This document shows positions 25,533 through 34,248 of a stretch of DNA of 64,000 bases, one piece after another. Origin of the DNA: JALYTZ01 sp036559125. GTDB lineage: Bacteria; Vulcanimicrobiota; Vulcanimicrobiia; Vulcanimicrobiales; Vulcanimicrobiaceae. Numbering within the stretch: position 1 is the first letter of the stretch; every line of letters starts with the position of its first letter. The stretch is from the NCBI GenBank assembly GCA_036559125.1, contig DATBTT010000053.1:62001-126000 (forward strand). The letters are read 5' to 3'. The notes beneath the pieces are model-generated. The model saw only the letters and a program-made list of their open reading frames with translations. It did not search any database and was not told the origin of the DNA. The translations under genes and the position numbers were made by a program.

Positions 25533-26570
25533 ATGCTAGGGACCTTGGCGGATCTTGCTTCCAGAGTCGGCGGGCGGGTTGCCGGCGACGGCGCGCTGCG
25601 CGTCGAGCGCATCGCGGCCATCGGCGAGGCCGGTCCCGAAGCGTTGACGTTTGCGACGACCGAACAATATCTCGCATCCGCATTGCGATCGACAGCCGGC
25701 GCGATTTTGCTCGACGACACCCTGGCCGCGCCGCTCTTGCGCGAGGCTCGGGAGCGCAAACCATTGCTGGTCGTAGCCAACACGCGGGCGGCGCTCGCGC
25801 AGTTGCTGCGTGCGTTCGATCGTCCGCTTCCGCAGGGGCCGTTTCGCCATGCGAGCGCGATGGTCGACGAAAGCGCGACGCTCGCCGCCGACGTGTACGT
25901 CGGTGCGACGGTCTACGTCGGGCGAAACGCGCACATCGGTCCGGGCACCATTCTCGAAGCGGGCGCATACGTAGGGAACGCCGTCACGCTCGGCGCGCAA
26001 TGCCGCGTCTACCCGCGCGCGAGCATCATGGATGACTGCGTCGTGGGCGATCGCGTCATCCTTCATCCCGGCGCGGTAATCGGCAGCGAGGGGTTCGGCT
26101 ACGTGTTCGTCGAGGGACGCTTCGAGCGCATCCCCCAAGTCGGCAACGTCGTCCTTGCCGACGACGTCGAGATAGGCGCCAATACGTGCGTCGACCGCGC
26201 CCAAACGGGCAGCACGCAGATCGGTCGCGGAACCAAGATCGATAATCTCTGTCAGATCGGCCACAACTGCCGCATCGGCGAGCACTGCGGGATTGCGGCG
26301 CTGTGCGGTTTGGCGGGCTCGACGATCCTCGGTGATTACGTGCAGGTTGGCGGTCAGGCGGGCTTCCGCGGGCATCTCAGCGTGGGCTCGCGCGCGATGA
26401 TCGGCGGTCAGAGCGGCGTGTGGAGCGACGTGGCTGAGGGGAGCTTCGTGAGCGGCCGGCCGGCCCGGCCCCATAAGGACGATTTGCGCCAAGAGGCATT
26501 GGTTCGGAACCTGCCTAAGCTCATCGCTCGTGTGGATGCGCTGGAAGGCAAGTCGAAACGCGAAGGGTAG
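25533..26570 (+). CDS. lpxD: UDP-3-O-acylglucosamine N-acyltransferase LpxD
   Basis: LpxD adds the second acyl chain to UDP-3-O-acylglucosamine in lipid A synthesis. From the ATG at 25533 (after GGGAG) the protein has 345 residues. The N-terminal domain includes GPEALTFATTEQYL, and a long left-handed beta-helix of hexapeptide repeats begins about residue 105 (VYVGATVYVGRNAHIGPGTI). QIGHNCRIGEHCGI carries the likely catalytic His, and YVQVGGQAGFRGHLSVG is also typical. It follows the Skp-like genes, as skp-lpxD does in many Gram-negatives. Confidence 0.95.
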   Translation: MLGTLADLASRVGGRVAGDGALRVERIAAIGEAGPEALTFATTEQYLASALRSTAGAILLDDTLAAPLLREARERKPLLVVANTRAALAQLLRAFDRPLPQGPFRHASAMVDESATLAADVYVGATVYVGRNAHIGPGTILEAGAYVGNAVTLGAQCRVYPRASIMDDCVVGDRVILHPGAVIGSEGFGYVFVEGRFERIPQVGNVVLADDVEIGANTCVDRAQTGSTQIGRGTKIDNLCQIGHNCRIGEHCGIAALCGLAGSTILGDYVQVGGQAGFRGHLSVGSRAMIGGQSGVWSDVAEGSFVSGRPARPHKDDLRQEALVRNLPKLIARVDALEGKSKREG

Positions 26571-26606
26571 CGGCGTTTTGTCGTCCGGAACCGGCGTTCG
26601 AACGCG

Positions 26607-27452
26607 ATGACTGATTTTCAGACGACGGTCCGCGAGCGCATCGTCTTCGAAGGGGTGGGATTGCACACCGGCACGCCCTGTCGGGTCGAAGTGGCACCCG
26701 CACCTCCGGAAACCGGCTTTCGCTTCACGCTGGACGGCGCCGTGAGCTTTCCGGCGCATGCAGAGTACGTCATCGAAACCGCGCGCGCGACCGTTCTGGG
26801 CAAAGACGGCAAGACCGTCTCGACCGTGGAGCATCTCCTGGCGGCAATTTTCGCCATGGGCGTAAGCAACGCGCAAATCAACGTCGACGGTCCGGAGATT
26901 CCCGTCGCCGACGGTAGCGCGAAGACGTTTGCGGATGCCATCGCTTCGGTCGGACTCGCGACGCAGAGCGAACCGCGCGAACGATACGCGCTGAGCGCCC
27001 CGTTCTTCGCTCGCGACGGCGAGAAAACGTTGATCGCGCTGCCGGCCGCCAATTTCCGGGTGAAGTTTGCCGTAGATTATCCGCCGCCGGTCGGAGCCCA
27101 CTACTTCGATTCGGAGATTACTCCGGAGATTTTTCGTAACGAGATCGCCGGCGCGCGCACGTTCGGGTACCTTCACGAAGTCGAAGCGCTGCGAAAGCGC
27201 GGCCTCGCGCAAGGCGGAACGCTCGAAAACGCGATCGTGTTTGCGGCCGACGGCCCGATGCAGGCTTTACGCTGGCCCAACGAAGTCGTGCGCCACAAAG
27301 TGCTCGATCTGCTCGGCGATTTCGCGCTGCTCGGCGCGTGGCCGCAATTCGAAGTCGTCGCCATCAAGAGCGGCCACAAGCTGCACTGTATTTCGACCAA
27401 CGAGTTGCGCAAACAGTTCGTCGGAAGACTCTCGTCCGTGAAAGTGCGATAG
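26607..27452 (+). CDS. lpxC: UDP-3-O-acyl-N-acetylglucosamine deacetylase LpxC
   Basis: LpxC is the zinc amidase that commits UDP-GlcNAc to lipid A. The 281-residue protein carries the GVGLHTG opening, STVEHLLAA with a zinc-ligand His, VADGSAKTFADAI, and HKVLDLLGDFALLG with the second His and the Asp. KSGHKLHC holds the catalytic His. The order lpxD-lpxC-fabZ-lpxA occurs in several non-proteobacterial diderms. The next gene begins within three bases of the stop. Confidence 0.96.
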   Translation: MTDFQTTVRERIVFEGVGLHTGTPCRVEVAPAPPETGFRFTLDGAVSFPAHAEYVIETARATVLGKDGKTVSTVEHLLAAIFAMGVSNAQINVDGPEIPVADGSAKTFADAIASVGLATQSEPRERYALSAPFFARDGEKTLIALPAANFRVKFAVDYPPPVGAHYFDSEITPEIFRNEIAGARTFGYLHEVEALRKRGLAQGGTLENAIVFAADGPMQALRWPNEVVRHKVLDLLGDFALLGAWPQFEVVAIKSGHKLHCISTNELRKQFVGRLSSVKVR

Positions 27453-27454
27453 CT

Positions 27455-27928
27455 TTGGCCGAACTCGACATCCGTCAGATCATGGAGATCTTGCCGCACC
27501 GCTATCCGATGCTGTTGGTCGACCGCATCGTCGAGATGGAGCCGGGCGTGCGCGCGCTGGGCTTTAAAAACATCACGAACAACGAGCCGGTCTTTACGGG
27601 GCACTTTCCGGGCAACCCACTCTTCCCCGGCGTCTACATGATCGAGGCACTGGCGCAGTTGGGCGGTTGCGTCGTGCTGGAGCCCGGTGAATTCTCGCGC
27701 AAGACTCCCTACCTCGCCGGTATCGACAGCGCGAAGTTCCGCCGTCCCGTCGTTCCCGGCGACCGCTTCATGATGGAAGTGCGTCTGGTCAAGCACAAGC
27801 GGAACATCGGTTGGGTGCGCGCCGAAGGCAGCGTTGACGGCCAACTCGCATGCTCCGCCGAACTCATGTTCTCGATCGCATCCGATCCGCGGCTTTTCGG
27901 CTACGACGCGACGGTGCTGCATGCATAG
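27455..27928 (+). CDS. fabZ: 3-hydroxyacyl-ACP dehydratase FabZ
   Basis: FabZ removes water from 3-hydroxyacyl-ACP in fatty acid elongation, competing with LpxA/LpxD for the same hydroxyacyl pool. The start is placed at TTG 27455, three bases after lpxC, giving about 157 residues beginning AELDIRQIMEILPHRYPMLL. The hot-dog-fold motif HFPGNPLFPGVYMIEALAQ holds the second active-site residue (Glu); the PHRYP His is the first. A downstream ATG within QIMEIL is possible but would cut the family-conserved start. Confidence 0.95.
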   Translation: MAELDIRQIMEILPHRYPMLLVDRIVEMEPGVRALGFKNITNNEPVFTGHFPGNPLFPGVYMIEALAQLGGCVVLEPGEFSRKTPYLAGIDSAKFRRPVVPGDRFMMEVRLVKHKRNIGWVRAEGSVDGQLACSAELMFSIASDPRLFGYDATVLHA

Positions 27929-27953
27929 AGCTTCGATAACGGGCCTGCGCTGA

Positions 27954-28721
27954 ATGATTCATCCCACCGCCATCGTCCACCCCAACGCGAAAATCGATCG
28001 CCGGGTTGAAATCGGGCCGTACTGCGTGGTCGGCGAGCACGTCTCGGTCGGAACCGGAACCGTCTTGCAAGCGCACGTCGTGGTCAACGGTTGGACGTCG
28101 ATCGGCGAGGACTGCCAGATCTTCCCTTTCGCGACGATCGGCGCGTCGTCGCAGGACCGTAAATACCAGGGAGAGATCGCCCATACGCGGATCGGCAATC
28201 GAACGATGATCCGCGAATACGTCAGCATTCAGCGGGCGACCGGCGAAGGCGCCGTCACGTCGGTCGGCGACGATTGTCTTTTGCTCGCGTACGTGCACAT
28301 CGCGCACAATTGCATCGTCGGCAACGGCGTTACCATGAGCAATCTCGCGCAGCTCGCAGGCCATTGCGAGATCAGCGACAACGCGACGATCGGCGGGATG
28401 GCCGGCTTGCATCAATTCTCGCGCGTCGGCCGGTACGCCATGGTCGGCGGCGCGAGCAAGGTCAATCGTGACGTGCCGCCGTTTTTTTTGGTCGACGGCA
28501 ATCCGATCGAGCCGCACGGCCTCAACAGCGTCGGCTTGCGCCGCGCGGGATTCAGCGCCGAGGAGCGCGCAGAAATCAAGAGATTCTATAAAACGCTCTA
28601 CAGTCCGAAGATGAACGTCTCGCAAGCAATCGATGCGATGCAGTCGGAGGTCGCAACCGATCCGGGCCGCCAGATCATCGCATTCTTGGAAGCCCAATCG
28701 CAACTCGGAGTGCTCAAGTAG
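27954..28721 (+). CDS. lpxA: UDP-N-acetylglucosamine O-acyltransferase LpxA
   Basis: LpxA transfers a 3-hydroxyacyl chain to UDP-GlcNAc, the first lipid A step. It has 255 residues. The hexapeptide-repeat beta-helix starts IHPTAIVHPNAKI and continues through AYVHIAHNCIVGNGV, which holds the catalytic His. The family's GLNSVGLRRAGF motif and a C-terminal helical region with IKRFYKTLY follow. It follows fabZ closely and precedes lpxB by nine bases. Confidence 0.96.
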   Translation: MIHPTAIVHPNAKIDRRVEIGPYCVVGEHVSVGTGTVLQAHVVVNGWTSIGEDCQIFPFATIGASSQDRKYQGEIAHTRIGNRTMIREYVSIQRATGEGAVTSVGDDCLLLAYVHIAHNCIVGNGVTMSNLAQLAGHCEISDNATIGGMAGLHQFSRVGRYAMVGGASKVNRDVPPFFLVDGNPIEPHGLNSVGLRRAGFSAEERAEIKRFYKTLYSPKMNVSQAIDAMQSEVATDPGRQIIAFLEAQSQLGVLK

Positions 28722-28730
28722 CGCTCCGCG

Positions 28731-29849
28731 ATGCGGTATTTTTTTTCGAGCGGCGAGGCGTCGGGCGAACTCAACGCGACGCTGCTTGCCGATGCGATTG
28801 CCCGGCTCGACGAGCGGGCGCAGTTCGAGGGAATCGGCGCGGAACGCATGCGCGCGGCCGGGTTTCGCCTTTGGCGCGACCACTCGGGCTGGGCGAGCAT
28901 GGGTCCGCTCGCGGCTATTCCGCGCGTGCCGAAACTGCTCGCGACGATGTACGTTACCGCCCTGCACATCGCGCGCACCAAACCCGATCTCGTCGTGCTG
29001 GTGGACTTCGGCGCGTTCAACGTACGGCTCGCGAAGACGCTGCGCCGCTTGCGATACCGCGGTCCTATCCTGGACGTCTTTCCGCCTGCGACTTGGCTCG
29101 ATAACGCGATGGCGGCGCGCGCCGTCGCGCGCGCGACCATACCGGTGACGGCGTTCGATCACCAGCGCCGGTTCTACGAATCGCTCGGGTTGCCGATCGC
29201 CTATTTCGGACATCCCCTCGTCGGGCGCTATGCGATGCGAGCGCCGCGCCCCGCTCCGCTCCGGGATGGCGGCACGATTGCGATTTTGCCGGGGAGTCGC
29301 GACGGCGAGTTGCGATTTCACTTGCCGGCGCTGCTCGATGCGTTCGCCTTGCTCAAAGCGCAGCGTCCGCACCTGCGCGCGATCGTAGGCGCCGCCGGCG
29401 ATCGCGGCGCGATCGCCATCGAGCGCGAAATCGAACGCCGCCACCTCGCTTCGGGCGTGCGCGTCGCCCACGGTACTGCGGCCGCCATCGCCGATGCCGA
29501 CGCCGCGTGGGTTTCGTCCGGGACCGCCGTGCTGGAGACCGCATTGTGCGGCGTGCCGTCGGTGGCGCTGTACATCATCACGCCGATGCTCGTCAAGCAC
29601 GCGCGCCGCGTCTACCGCGGACGCTATATCACGCTGCCGAATCTCGTCTTGGGACGCGAAATCGTCCCGGAGTTCTTGCAAGACGCGGCGACCGCGCAAA
29701 ACCTCGCGAACGCGATGGAAGCGGTGCTGCGCGATCCGGCCGTCCAATACCGCGAACTCGAAGCGTTGCGCGGCGCGCTCGGACCGCCCGACGCGCTCGA
29801 GCGCTGCGCGGCTTTCGCGGTCGACGTGGCGAAAGCCGCAACGAACTGA
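28731..29849 (+). CDS. lpxB: Lipid-A-disaccharide synthase LpxB
   Basis: LpxB joins UDP-diacyl-GlcN to lipid X to form the lipid A disaccharide. The 372-residue GT19-type protein opens YFFSSGEASGELNATLL, with the family SGEASG motif, and has FPPATWLDNAMAAR, YFGHPLVGRYAM and LPGSRDGELRFHLPALLDA in the usual order. SSGTAVLETALCGVPSVALY lines the nucleotide site. The stop codon overlaps the next ATG by one base (TGATG), a strong hint that the next gene belongs to the same pathway or complex. Confidence 0.93.
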   Translation: MRYFFSSGEASGELNATLLADAIARLDERAQFEGIGAERMRAAGFRLWRDHSGWASMGPLAAIPRVPKLLATMYVTALHIARTKPDLVVLVDFGAFNVRLAKTLRRLRYRGPILDVFPPATWLDNAMAARAVARATIPVTAFDHQRRFYESLGLPIAYFGHPLVGRYAMRAPRPAPLRDGGTIAILPGSRDGELRFHLPALLDAFALLKAQRPHLRAIVGAAGDRGAIAIEREIERRHLASGVRVAHGTAAAIADADAAWVSSGTAVLETALCGVPSVALYIITPMLVKHARRVYRGRYITLPNLVLGREIVPEFLQDAATAQNLANAMEAVLRDPAVQYRELEALRGALGPPDALERCAAFAVDVAKAATN

Positions 29850-30574
29850 TGCGCATCTATCACACGTCGGATCTGCACGACCATGGCGGCTTTGCGCGCC
29901 GGCTGCGCGAGTTGCGCGAACGCGACCCCGGCCTGCTTTTCGATTGCGGCGATTCGTTACGCGGCAGTCAAACCGTTTACCATAAGCGCGAACCCATCAT
30001 CGAGGAGATCGACGCCGCCGGATACGACGCGCAGGCGATCGGCAATCGGGAGTTTCACTACGTGTTCGGCCTCTTGCGCGCGCGCGCAAAACAGATGCAC
30101 CATCCGTTGGTGTGCACCAATCTGCTCGATACAAAAGGGCGCGACCTTCCGTTCGTGCGCTCGTTGATGCTCGAGCGCGACGGCGTCCGGGTGCACGTTC
30201 TGGGGCTGCTCGTCATGCAATATCCCGTGGGAAGCCCGTGGGAGCGGTTCTTCGGCTGGCGATTTCTCGCACCGCCCGAAGCGATCGCCGCGTACGCGAA
30301 GAACGTTCCCGAGGGCGACATGCTCGTCGTGCTCTCGCACGTCGGTTTATCGCTCGATCGCAAACTCGCGCTGGCGGTTCCGCGGATAGACCTGATTTTG
30401 GGTGGGCACAGTCACGACACGTTGGCGGAGCCGGCGTACGTGGGCGACGTTCCTATTCTGCATGCCGGACCGTACGGCCGCTACGTCTCGCGCACCGGGC
30501 TCGCATACGATGCGGGGGCGCGCCGATTTCGCATCACCGACTTCGCACTCGTGCCGCTGCTCGGCGCGGCATGA
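29849..30574 (+). CDS. Metallophosphoesterase (5'-nucleotidase/UshA-like), candidate lipid A pathway hydrolase
   Basis: A 241-residue calcineurin-like phosphoesterase. The ligand motifs are YHTSDLHDHG near the N-terminus, LLFDCGDSLRG, LSHVGLS and LGGHSHDT. The usual GNHE/D motif reads GNREFHY, with Arg in place of His, which is unusual because that His normally helps catalysis. It has no signal peptide, so it is probably cytoplasmic, unlike UshA. It sits between lpxB and an lpxB-related gene with overlapping stops and starts at both ends. No LpxH, LpxI or LpxG is otherwise visible in the window. Assigning it that UDP-diacylglucosamine step is my inference. Confidence 0.72.
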   Translation: MRIYHTSDLHDHGGFARRLRELRERDPGLLFDCGDSLRGSQTVYHKREPIIEEIDAAGYDAQAIGNREFHYVFGLLRARAKQMHHPLVCTNLLDTKGRDLPFVRSLMLERDGVRVHVLGLLVMQYPVGSPWERFFGWRFLAPPEAIAAYAKNVPEGDMLVVLSHVGLSLDRKLALAVPRIDLILGGHSHDTLAEPAYVGDVPILHAGPYGRYVSRTGLAYDAGARRFRITDFALVPLLGAA

Positions 30575-31731
30575 CGCGCGCGCTGTTCGTGAGTAACGGC
30601 CACGGAGAGGAAGCGATCGCCGCGCGCATCGCTCGCGAACTACTCCAGCTCGCGCCGGTGCAGTGCGATCATCTGGCGCTCGTCGGCCAGTTCGGGCATC
30701 CCTCGGTAATGCGCGACGTCGGGCCACGCGCGCGAATGCCCAGCGGCGGTCTGATCGCCATGGGAAACGTTCGCAACATCGTGCGCGACTTGCGGGCCGG
30801 ACTGGTGGGACACACCCTCGCGCAGGTACGTTTCTTGCGGGCCGCGCGCGATTACGACGTGACGGTTGCCGTCGGCGACATCTACGCCCTGATCATGGCG
30901 CTGCAAACGCGAACGCCGGTGGTGTACGTCGGCACGGCAAAGAGCGTCTACGTCGCGCCCTACGGGCCGATGGAACGCAAGGTGCTGCGCCGCGCGCGCG
31001 CCATTTTCGTGCGCGACGCGCAGACCGCACGCAGCTTACGTGCGCGCGGCGTGGCCGCCGACGCACCCGGTAACGTGATCGTGGACTTATACGGCGACGG
31101 GCACGACGACCGCTTCGAACAGGCGGCCGGGGATTTCGCCCCGCTGCTCGGGCTTTTCCCCGGCAGCCGCCCTGCCGGCGCGTACGAGGACGCGCGGTTT
31201 TTATGCGCGATCGTGCGAGATCTCGCGGGCTCGCTGCCGCACGTGGGCGGCGTGCTTTCGATCGCTCCCGGACTTGATGTTGCCCGCTTCGCGCAGACCT
31301 TGGCGGCTGACGGCTGGCGCGTGGTGGAACGTGCGGACCCGGCGATGCCGCTGGTTGTGGCCGACGGCGAACGCGAACGGATTCGAGCGTGGTGCGCGGG
31401 AATTGGGCCGATCCTGGAACGGGCCACGATCGTGCTCGGCCAAGCGGGCACGGCGAACGAAGCCGCGGCCGGCGCGGGCGTGCCCGTCATGGCTTTCGAA
31501 ATACCCGGCACGAAAAAAAGTGCGTGGTATCGCACGCGACAGGCCGCGTTATTAGGAGAAGCGCTACGCGTCGCACCCGGCACGCCCGAGCGCGCGTCAT
31601 CCGAGGTGCGGGCCCTCCTTGCCGACGCGCCGGCTCGAGTTCGCATGGGCAGCGTGGGCCGCGAGCGGATGGGCGCACCGGGCGGCGCGCGCGCGATCGC
31701 ACGTCGCATCGTGGAAATTGCCGAATGGTGA
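30571..31731 (+). CDS. LpxB-related glycosyltransferase-like protein (lipid-A-disaccharide synthase-related family)
   Basis: About 386 residues from the ATG at 30571, which overlaps the previous stop (ATGA). It opens ALFVSNGHGEEAIAARIARE and contains MPSGGLIAMGNVRNIVRDL and VYVGTAKSVYVAPYGPMER. LGLFPGSRPAGAYEDARF resembles the PGSR motif of LpxB, and LGQAGTANEAAAGAGVPVMAF its donor-binding end. This matches the LpxB-related family of cyanobacteria and Deinococcus, whose reaction is not known to me. It probably moves a sugar onto a lipid carrier or lipid A precursor. A second LpxB-like gene next to true lpxB is notable. Confidence 0.75.
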   Translation: MTRALFVSNGHGEEAIAARIARELLQLAPVQCDHLALVGQFGHPSVMRDVGPRARMPSGGLIAMGNVRNIVRDLRAGLVGHTLAQVRFLRAARDYDVTVAVGDIYALIMALQTRTPVVYVGTAKSVYVAPYGPMERKVLRRARAIFVRDAQTARSLRARGVAADAPGNVIVDLYGDGHDDRFEQAAGDFAPLLGLFPGSRPAGAYEDARFLCAIVRDLAGSLPHVGGVLSIAPGLDVARFAQTLAADGWRVVERADPAMPLVVADGERERIRAWCAGIGPILERATIVLGQAGTANEAAAGAGVPVMAFEIPGTKKSAWYRTRQAALLGEALRVAPGTPERASSEVRALLADAPARVRMGSVGRERMGAPGGARAIARRIVEIAEW

Positions 31732-32942
31732 ACCGGCAACTCGGCGTGCGGATCATGCCGTGGGCGCTGGCGTTCACGTTTTTCGTCGTCCCGCTTTTCC
31801 CGTCGTTCATCGCCTTGACCGCGGTAACGATACCGGGTGTTTCGCTCGTACCGCCGCGCGTTTCGATCGCGCTGTTAGGGATCGTTGCGGCGATCGCGAT
31901 ATACGCGCTGGTTATGCTCGTTCGGCCCCCGCGCGAACGGCCGCCGACGCTCGTCCCGCTCGTGCTCTGGCTCGGGGCGGCGCTTTTGGCGGCGGTGCTC
32001 GGCTTCGACCCGCGGGGCGGAGCGCTCTTCATCGGAATCTTCGGCTTATCGGTGGTGTGGCATCTTTGCGTGCTGCGCTTCTATCGCGCGCCGGGCGTCG
32101 CGCGCGCCATCTTTTGGAGCTACCTGCTTTCAGGCGCGATCGCGTCGTTTGCCGCGATCGTCATGATTCTCACGCGACGGCCCGCCGACGAGTACACCAT
32201 CGGCCACGGGCGCGCGATCGGGACGTTCATTTTGCCGGGCGAACTCGCCGGCTATCTCATCATCTTCTTGCCCGTCGCCTACGGCGTCGCGCGCGTCAGC
32301 CGGAGTGCGGCTTTGCGCGCGCTTGCGTGGAGCGCGCTCGCGCTGGGCTCAGCCGCCTTTGTGCTCACGTTCTCGCGCGCGGGTTGGATGGGATTTGCCG
32401 CCGCGGTGGCGTTTTTTGTGTTCTTCACGCAACGCGTGCGCCGGCGCTATGCGCTCGCGGTCCTCGCCGCAGGCACGGTGGCGGTGCTGGTGGCATTCAA
32501 CGTGCATCACAATCCTTCGGAAAATTACACGCGGCTGTCGATTTGGCAGGCGGCGCTCGAGATCATGCGGCGCTTCCCGCTCACCGGCGTGGGACCGTTC
32601 GATTTCGCGCGCATTTACCCGCTGGTTCGTTTGCCCGACGGCGATCCGACCGCGTTTCACGCGCACGGTTTTTTGCTGACGATCTTCGCCGAGACCGGTT
32701 TGGTCGGCGTGCTCGCCGTGCTGTACGCGTGGTGGCGTTTCGTGATCGCGCTGCGCGCTCGTTTGCGCTCCGCTCCGCGCGGCTACGCACTGCTGGCCTA
32801 TGCGGTCGCAGCGGGACTCGTCGGCACGTGGGTGCAAGGCCTCATCGATACCGTGAGCGTGGTGATTTTTGGGCTTTGGCTACCGTCTATGGCTCTGGCG
32901 CTGGCGTGCGCGAGCGACGGGCTCGCAGAGGATCCGCTTTGA
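31725..32942 (+). CDS. O-antigen ligase / WaaL-Wzy-type membrane protein
   Basis: About 405 residues from the ATG at 31725, seven bases before the end of the previous gene. It has many hydrophobic segments (ten or more), beginning at WALAFTFFVVPLFPSFIAL. The O-antigen ligase family pattern is clear: a central FSRAGWMGFAAAVAFFVFF, then a periplasmic loop with SIWQAALEIMRRFPLTGVGPF. HAHGFLLTIFAETGLVGVLA carries the conserved His of ligases and polymerases. Ligase and polymerase members cannot be told apart from the sequence. Its place among Lpt and Lpx genes favours addition of glycan to lipid A-core. Confidence 0.85.
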   Translation: MVNRQLGVRIMPWALAFTFFVVPLFPSFIALTAVTIPGVSLVPPRVSIALLGIVAAIAIYALVMLVRPPRERPPTLVPLVLWLGAALLAAVLGFDPRGGALFIGIFGLSVVWHLCVLRFYRAPGVARAIFWSYLLSGAIASFAAIVMILTRRPADEYTIGHGRAIGTFILPGELAGYLIIFLPVAYGVARVSRSAALRALAWSALALGSAAFVLTFSRAGWMGFAAAVAFFVFFTQRVRRRYALAVLAAGTVAVLVAFNVHHNPSENYTRLSIWQAALEIMRRFPLTGVGPFDFARIYPLVRLPDGDPTAFHAHGFLLTIFAETGLVGVLAVLYAWWRFVIALRARLRSAPRGYALLAYAVAAGLVGTWVQGLIDTVSVVIFGLWLPSMALALACASDGLAEDPL

Positions 32943-33490
32943 GCGCGCGCTGGGGCGGCTTGCTCCTGGTCGTGGCTTTGGCGGCGTGCAATCCGCGTCC
33001 GGAGCACGCCTTGCAAGCCACGCCGTCGCCCGTGCCGAGTGCCGACGCGACCCTCCTTCCGATTCGCATCATCGGGAAGGGAACGGCAAAGCGCCAGGTC
33101 GTCATCGTCGAGCAACAGGGCAATCGCAAGCTCTACGAATTGCACGCCAAGTCGTACACGAGTAATTCCACCCAAACGGTCGCGGAGGCGCGCTTTTCGC
33201 AAACGCAGGTAACGTTTTATGATAAGAGCGGCTCGACGCTGGTGGCGCGCGCGCCGACGACCACGGTGGACGAGCGGCGTCGCGAGGTCGTCATGACCGG
33301 CGGAGTCCACGCCACCTCGAGCACGGGGATGACGCTTACCTGCGACCAACTCACCTACAACAGCCACACGGGAATGCTTCACGGCGAGGGCAACGTGCAC
33401 ATGACGAAGACCGACCACGGCGTATCGAACTCGGCGTTCGGAAACAGCTTCGATTCCGACGTAAAGCTGACGAAGATGCAGATGCATTAG
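32939..33490 (+). CDS. lptC: LPS export protein LptC/LptA-like lipoprotein
   Basis: About 183 residues from the TTG at 32939, overlapping the previous stop by four bases. The signal ends LLLVVALAACNPRP, with a lipobox Cys. The mature part has a beta-jellyroll pattern. ARFSQTQVTFYDKSGSTLVA, then VVMTGGVHATSSTGMTLTCD and GMLHGEGNVHMTK, is the OstA/LptA/LptC repeat. LptC normally sits in the inner-membrane LptBFG complex and LptA forms the periplasmic bridge. No separate lptA is present here, so this protein may be either. It is coupled to lptB by a one-base overlap. Confidence 0.8.
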   Translation: MSARWGGLLLVVALAACNPRPEHALQATPSPVPSADATLLPIRIIGKGTAKRQVVIVEQQGNRKLYELHAKSYTSNSTQTVAEARFSQTQVTFYDKSGSTLVARAPTTTVDERRREVVMTGGVHATSSTGMTLTCDQLTYNSHTGMLHGEGNVHMTKTDHGVSNSAFGNSFDSDVKLTKMQMH

Positions 33491-34248
33491 TGGCGAGCGT
33501 ACAGGCGCCCGCGACGAGGCAGATCGTTCTGCGCGATTTGGTCAAGCGGTACGGCGAGCGCGCGGTCGTCAACGGCATAAGCGCCGAAGTCGGCACGAGC
33601 GAAGTCGTCGGACTGCTCGGTCCAAACGGCGCGGGCAAGACGACGACGTTTTACATGGTCGTTGGTCTCGTAAAACCCGACGCGGGCACCGTCCTGCTCG
33701 ACAACGAGGACGGGGCGCTGGATTTGACGTCGGCACCGATGTATCAGCGCGCCCGCCGCGGCATCGGATACCTCGCGCAGGAAAACTCGATCTTTCGCAA
33801 ACTTTCGGTCGGCGACAACATTCGCCTGATCTGGCAGATGAACAACGTTCCCAAAGAGGAGCAGGAAGAGCGTTTGCCCGCGTTGCTGGAGGAATTCGGC
33901 CTGCTCAAGTTCGTAAATGCGCGCGGCGACAGTCTCTCCGGCGGCGAGCGTCGCCGCGTTGAGATCGCGCGCGCGATCGCGACCGAGCCCGCCTTCTTGT
34001 TGCTCGACGAACCGTTTACCGGCATCGATCCGATCGCCGTGGCCGATATTCAAACGATGATCCGGCAGCTTCGCGATCGCGGGCTCGGGGTGTTGATCAC
34101 CGACCATCAGGTTCGCGAGACGCTCGCGATCGTAGACCGCGCCTACATTTTGAACAACGGCAAGATCGAGGTGTCCGGCACCGCCCAAGAAGTGCTCGAT
34201 AGCCCGATCGCTCGCCAGTTTTACTTGGGCGAAGGGTTCCGCTTGTAG
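33490..34248 (+). CDS. lptB: LPS export ABC transporter ATP-binding protein LptB
   Basis: The 252-residue ATPase powers LPS extraction from the inner membrane. It has Walker A LLGPNGAGKTTTFYMVVGL, the signature DSLSGGERRRVEIARAIATE, Walker B FLLLDEPFTGIDPIAV and the switch His in LITDHQVRETL. These, and the GIGYLAQENSIFRKLSVGDN segment in the middle, are LptB-specific rather than generic. The GTG start overlaps the lptC stop by one base, and the stop overlaps the next GTG by one base. Confidence 0.95.
   Translation: MASVQAPATRQIVLRDLVKRYGERAVVNGISAEVGTSEVVGLLGPNGAGKTTTFYMVVGLVKPDAGTVLLDNEDGALDLTSAPMYQRARRGIGYLAQENSIFRKLSVGDNIRLIWQMNNVPKEEQEERLPALLEEFGLLKFVNARGDSLSGGERRRVEIARAIATEPAFLLLDEPFTGIDPIAVADIQTMIRQLRDRGLGVLITDHQVRETLAIVDRAYILNNGKIEVSGTAQEVLDSPIARQFYLGEGFRL

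Noticed and set aside
25536..27212. 558-codon minus-strand frame opposite lpxD and lpxC
   Set aside because: Same reason: antisense shadow with biased composition.
27864..29747. 627-codon minus-strand frame opposite lpxA and lpxB
   Set aside because: It is antisense to two certain genes, and its product shows no domain.
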